DNA from: Pseudomonadota bacterium | GTDB taxonomy: Bacteria; Myxococcota_A; Polyangia; Polyangiales; Polyangiaceae | Reading direction: 5' to 3' | DNA: 64,000 bases | Assembly: GCA_023423895.1 (NCBI GenBank) | Contig: JAFAER010000021.1 | Coordinates: forward strand, 62,001-126,000 | Part shown: positions 61,548 through 64,000 of the stretch, in pieces | How positions within the stretch are numbered: position 1 is the first letter of the stretch | Layout: every line of letters begins with the position of its first letter | Notes under the pieces: model-generated | What the model saw: the letters and a program-made list of their open reading frames with translations, nothing else | Told to the model about the DNA's origin: nothing | Database searches by the model: none | Made by a program: the position numbers and the translations under genes

Positions 61548-62756
61548 GTGCGCCCTCTCGCTCACGCATCCGCTCTTCTCGTTGCGCTCCTGACGGCACT
61601 TGCGCCGGCTCCGGCGGCTGCCCAGGCGCGGGGACGAGCGACCCCGCGCGGCAAGGACGATCTGGCGCGTGCACGCGCGCTCGATCGCGAGGGCGCGAAG
61701 GCCTACGGCGAGGGCCGATACAACGACGCCATCCGGTACTTCGAAGAGGCGTACCGGCTCGGAGGGCCGGCATTCGAGCTCTGGAACGTCGCCAAGTGCC
61801 ACCTCCGCCTCGACCAGCCCGAGCAGGCGGCAGAGATGCTCGAGCGCTATCTGGCGATGCCGAACCTCCCGAAGGAGGATCGGGAGGAAGCGACGCAGCA
61901 GCTCGAGGCCTTGAAGAAGCGCCCGAGCACGTTGACCGTGTCATCGACTCCGAGCGGCGCGCAGGTGACGATCGACGGGAAGAAGGTCGATGGACGGACG
62001 CCGCTGTCGCTCACGATCGCCCCGGGATCGCACACCGTCACGGTCAGCTCCGCGGGCACCGAACCGTACACGCGTCAGGTCGAGGCGCGGTTCGGCCGCG
62101 CGGTGATCGTGGACGCGTCGGTCGGTGCGAGCGAGGACCGAAGACCGCCGCCCCCACCCAACCCTTATGACCAGCCCGAAGGCGGGAAGATCGCGCTTCG
62201 TGGAGCGCTCAATCTGATGCTGCCGCGTCACGGCTCGATCGGCGGCAACGCGGGGGCGGGCCTGATGCTCCTCGGCACGTACAGGGTCGCGGAGCTCGGG
62301 AAGGTGACGTTCGCCGCGGGCGGTCTGCTCTCGATTTCTGGCGACTCGTGGATGAATCGCACGGACGAGCCGAACGAGGCGCCGAACTGCGCAGCGCTTC
62401 GCGACCCGCAGAGCGCGACCGCGCTCTCCGTCTTCGGCCTCGGTACCGCGTCGGCCGTCGTCGCGAAGAACGTGCGCATCTCCGGTCTCGGCGGCGTCGG
62501 CCTCGCGGGCTATTTCGTCGAGCACGTCGGCGGCGATCTCTTCGTCCCGAGCTGCCGCCCCTCCCCTGGAGCCCGGCCGGCACTCCTGTTCGGCGCCGAG
62601 ATCGACTATGCGTTGACGAAGAACGTGCGGCTCTCGGCATTTCCACTCACGTGGCAGGTCCAGCCTGCATTCGCCGGTGTTCGCTCCGTGCCGCGCGACG
62701 CGAGCGGCGTCTGGATGCGTTTTGGAATCGGTATCGGCGCGGGGATCGATCTGTGA
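61548..62756 (+). CDS. Exported TPR-PEGA domain protein
   Basis: A GTG at 61548 starts a 402-aa product with a signal peptide ending AAAQA near residue 26. One or two TPR-like helices follow (AKAYGEGRYNDAIRYFEEAYRL, FELWNVAKCHLRLDQPEQAAEML). A PEGA domain at about 125-190 has STPSGAQVTIDGKKVDGRTPLSL. The C-terminal ~190 residues are beta-rich with Gly/Ala, perhaps an outer-membrane-associated beta domain. PEGA domains are common in surface proteins and kinases of myxobacteria. Its stop overlaps the start of the following glycosidase (GTGA), so the two are coupled. Confidence 0.78.
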   Translation: MRPLAHASALLVALLTALAPAPAAAQARGRATPRGKDDLARARALDREGAKAYGEGRYNDAIRYFEEAYRLGGPAFELWNVAKCHLRLDQPEQAAEMLERYLAMPNLPKEDREEATQQLEALKKRPSTLTVSSTPSGAQVTIDGKKVDGRTPLSLTIAPGSHTVTVSSAGTEPYTRQVEARFGRAVIVDASVGASEDRRPPPPPNPYDQPEGGKIALRGALNLMLPRHGSIGGNAGAGLMLLGTYRVAELGKVTFAAGGLLSISGDSWMNRTDEPNEAPNCAALRDPQSATALSVFGLGTASAVVAKNVRISGLGGVGLAGYFVEHVGGDLFVPSCRPSPGARPALLFGAEIDYALTKNVRLSAFPLTWQVQPAFAGVRSVPRDASGVWMRFGIGIGAGIDL

Positions 62757-63958
62757 GGGCGGCGCGACGCTGGGCTCTGGTCGGTTCCGTGTTCGCGGTC
62801 GCGGCGGCCCTGCTCGCGCCTCGCTCGGGGCAGGCGAGCTCGACCGTCATGAGCGGCCGGGTGCCGGCGAGGGTGTTTCCACTGCCCGGCGCGGACGGCT
62901 GGCGAGCGGCCGGACAGGACGGCATTCGCGGGATCACGATCGGCCCGATCGAAAACGCGTATCACCCAGGTGTCGGCTACGGCAGCCCGGCTTACGCCCG
63001 CACGCTCGACGAATGCGCGGCGATGGGCGCACGCTGGGTGGCGATCACGCCCTTCGGTCGCGTTCTCGATCTTTCCGGACGCGGCGTGGACCCCACCTTC
63101 GAACGCCCCTTCGCATCGAACCGCGAAGACGTTCGGCGCGCGATCGAGATGGCGCACAAGCGCGGCCTGTCCGTGATGCTCGTTCCTCATCTCTGGGTCG
63201 AGTCCGGCGGGTGGCGAGCCGAGATCGATCCGGGATCGGACGAAGGCTGGGAGGCCTGGGCCAAGAGCTACGGCGCCTTCGTCCGAGGATGGGCCGAGGT
63301 CGCCGAGCAGACGCACGTGGAGCTCTTCTCCGCCGGCGTGGAGCTGCGCTCCTGGGTGACGACGTCGAGGGCGCCTTCCTTCGCCGCGCTCGTCCGGCAG
63401 CTCCGGACCATCTATCACGGGCCGATCACCTACTCCGCCAACTGGGACGACGTCGATCACACGCTCGTTCTCGGCGAGCTCGACGTGATCGGCATCAACG
63501 CGTTCTACCCGCTCGCCGACAAGGACGGCGCGCCGTTCGAGACGTTGCTCGAAGGCGGCCGGCGCGTCCGCGATCGCGTCCACGCGCTCGCATCGACGTG
63601 GCAGAAGCCGGTCTTGTTCACGGAGATCGGCTACACGACACGGCCCGATCCGGCGATCCGTCCGTGGGAGTGGCCGGACACCATGAAGAACGTGCGCATC
63701 GACGAGCAGGCGCAGGCGGACGCGTATCGCGCGCTAATTGCGCCGCTGCTCGATGAGCCTCTCTTCATGGGGTTTTTCGTCTGGCGCGTCTACGCCGACC
63801 CCGACGACGTGTCGCAAGAGGCAGGCTGGGGCTTCTCACCGAGGGGGAAGCTGGCCGAGCTCGTCGTGCGCGATGCCTTCGCGACCACTTGGGCGGGGGA
63901 CGCACGTCGCCGTCCCGGCTGGTCGCCCGGCGCGCGCGTCCCAGGCTTGCTCCCCTGA
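62753..63958 (+). CDS. GH113-like glycoside hydrolase (TIM barrel)
   Basis: The GTG start at 62753 overlaps the upstream stop. The 401-aa protein has a signal peptide (ALVGSVFAVAAALLA, cleaved near QAS) and a GH113-type barrel: GITIGPIENAYHPGVGYGS, VMLVPHLWVE, ITYSANWDDVDHT and DVIGINAFYPL. Candidate catalytic acids are Glu197 in SAGVELRSW (acid/base) and Glu291 in LFTEIGYT (nucleophile), matching the family spacing. GH113 enzymes are mannanases or related beta-glycosidases; substrate here is unknown. It is exported, possibly to degrade exopolysaccharide. Confidence 0.8.
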   Translation: MRAARRWALVGSVFAVAAALLAPRSGQASSTVMSGRVPARVFPLPGADGWRAAGQDGIRGITIGPIENAYHPGVGYGSPAYARTLDECAAMGARWVAITPFGRVLDLSGRGVDPTFERPFASNREDVRRAIEMAHKRGLSVMLVPHLWVESGGWRAEIDPGSDEGWEAWAKSYGAFVRGWAEVAEQTHVELFSAGVELRSWVTTSRAPSFAALVRQLRTIYHGPITYSANWDDVDHTLVLGELDVIGINAFYPLADKDGAPFETLLEGGRRVRDRVHALASTWQKPVLFTEIGYTTRPDPAIRPWEWPDTMKNVRIDEQAQADAYRALIAPLLDEPLFMGFFVWRVYADPDDVSQEAGWGFSPRGKLAELVVRDAFATTWAGDARRRPGWSPGARVPGLLP

Positions 63959-64000
63959 TCCTACGGTCGAGCTGAAGGGCTCGCGTGCGCGACTTCGTTA

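Overview
The window is about 64 kb of high-GC bacterial chromosome, densely coding, with no rRNA, tRNA, CRISPR array, insertion sequence or prophage that I can see. It looks like a myxobacterium (Myxococcota, probably Polyangiales). The reasons are the many secreted lipoproteins with Asp-Ala-Gly-rich linkers, a MYXO-CTERM-like tail, AgmX/PglI and TPR proteins arranged like the M. xanthus gliding (Glt) genes, a eukaryote-type Ser/Thr kinase, tandem PilZ and PEGA/TPR proteins, and a sigma-54 promoter. The genus is inference only.

Layout. 1-3.4 kb: two coupled surface genes, the first cut by the left edge and carrying a CXXCH motif. 3.5-10.1 kb: a four-gene envelope cluster (large TPR protein, TPR lipoprotein, small membrane-anchored protein, FHA-like/TM/AgmX-PglI protein) matching the order of GltD-GltE-GltF-GltG. 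10.4-14.7 kb: a heavy-metal RND adaptor and pump without an outer-membrane factor. 14.7-17 kb: a small cysteine-rich exported protein, a half-size UPF0016/GDT1 transporter and a papain-like lipoprotein. 17.2-20.1 kb: ftsE-ftsX followed by a catalytically degenerate EnvC-like LytM protein, a compact cell-separation operon. 20.1-25 kb: cysteine-rich, collagen-like and Tat-exported lipoproteins, then a membrane Ser/Thr kinase.

25-30.8 kb: a LeuA/HMGL-type acyl transferase divergent from a LuxR regulator, a tandem PilZ protein, and grpE-dnaK, divergent from a UvrD/PcrA helicase (30.9-33.4 kb). 33.4-41 kb: an SLC13/RCK transporter, a TrmN6-like methyltransferase, an ArsR-SRPBCC pair with a palindromic operator, a DUF2330-like surface protein, a typical 2-Cys peroxiredoxin with a strong terminator, and another methyltransferase. 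41.9-45.9 kb and 56.8-61.4 kb: two very large paralogous metzincin lipoproteins (1343 and 1528 aa). The second has a near-perfect sigma-54 promoter. Between them lie an HNH endonuclease, a lamin-tail lipoprotein, a zinc-ribbon membrane protein, a phosphomannomutase/phosphoglucomutase overlapping prmC, and a metallophosphoesterase. 61.5-64 kb: a TPR-PEGA protein coupled to a GH113-like glycosidase.

Gene-poor stretches at 40.9-41.9, 45.9-47.0, 48.4-48.8 and 50.7-51.2 kb hold tandem repeats and CGTTCG/CGAACG inverted repeats. Overall the window is dominated by cell-envelope, secretion and surface-proteolysis functions with scattered housekeeping genes. Family calls were made by eye from motifs, not from database searches.
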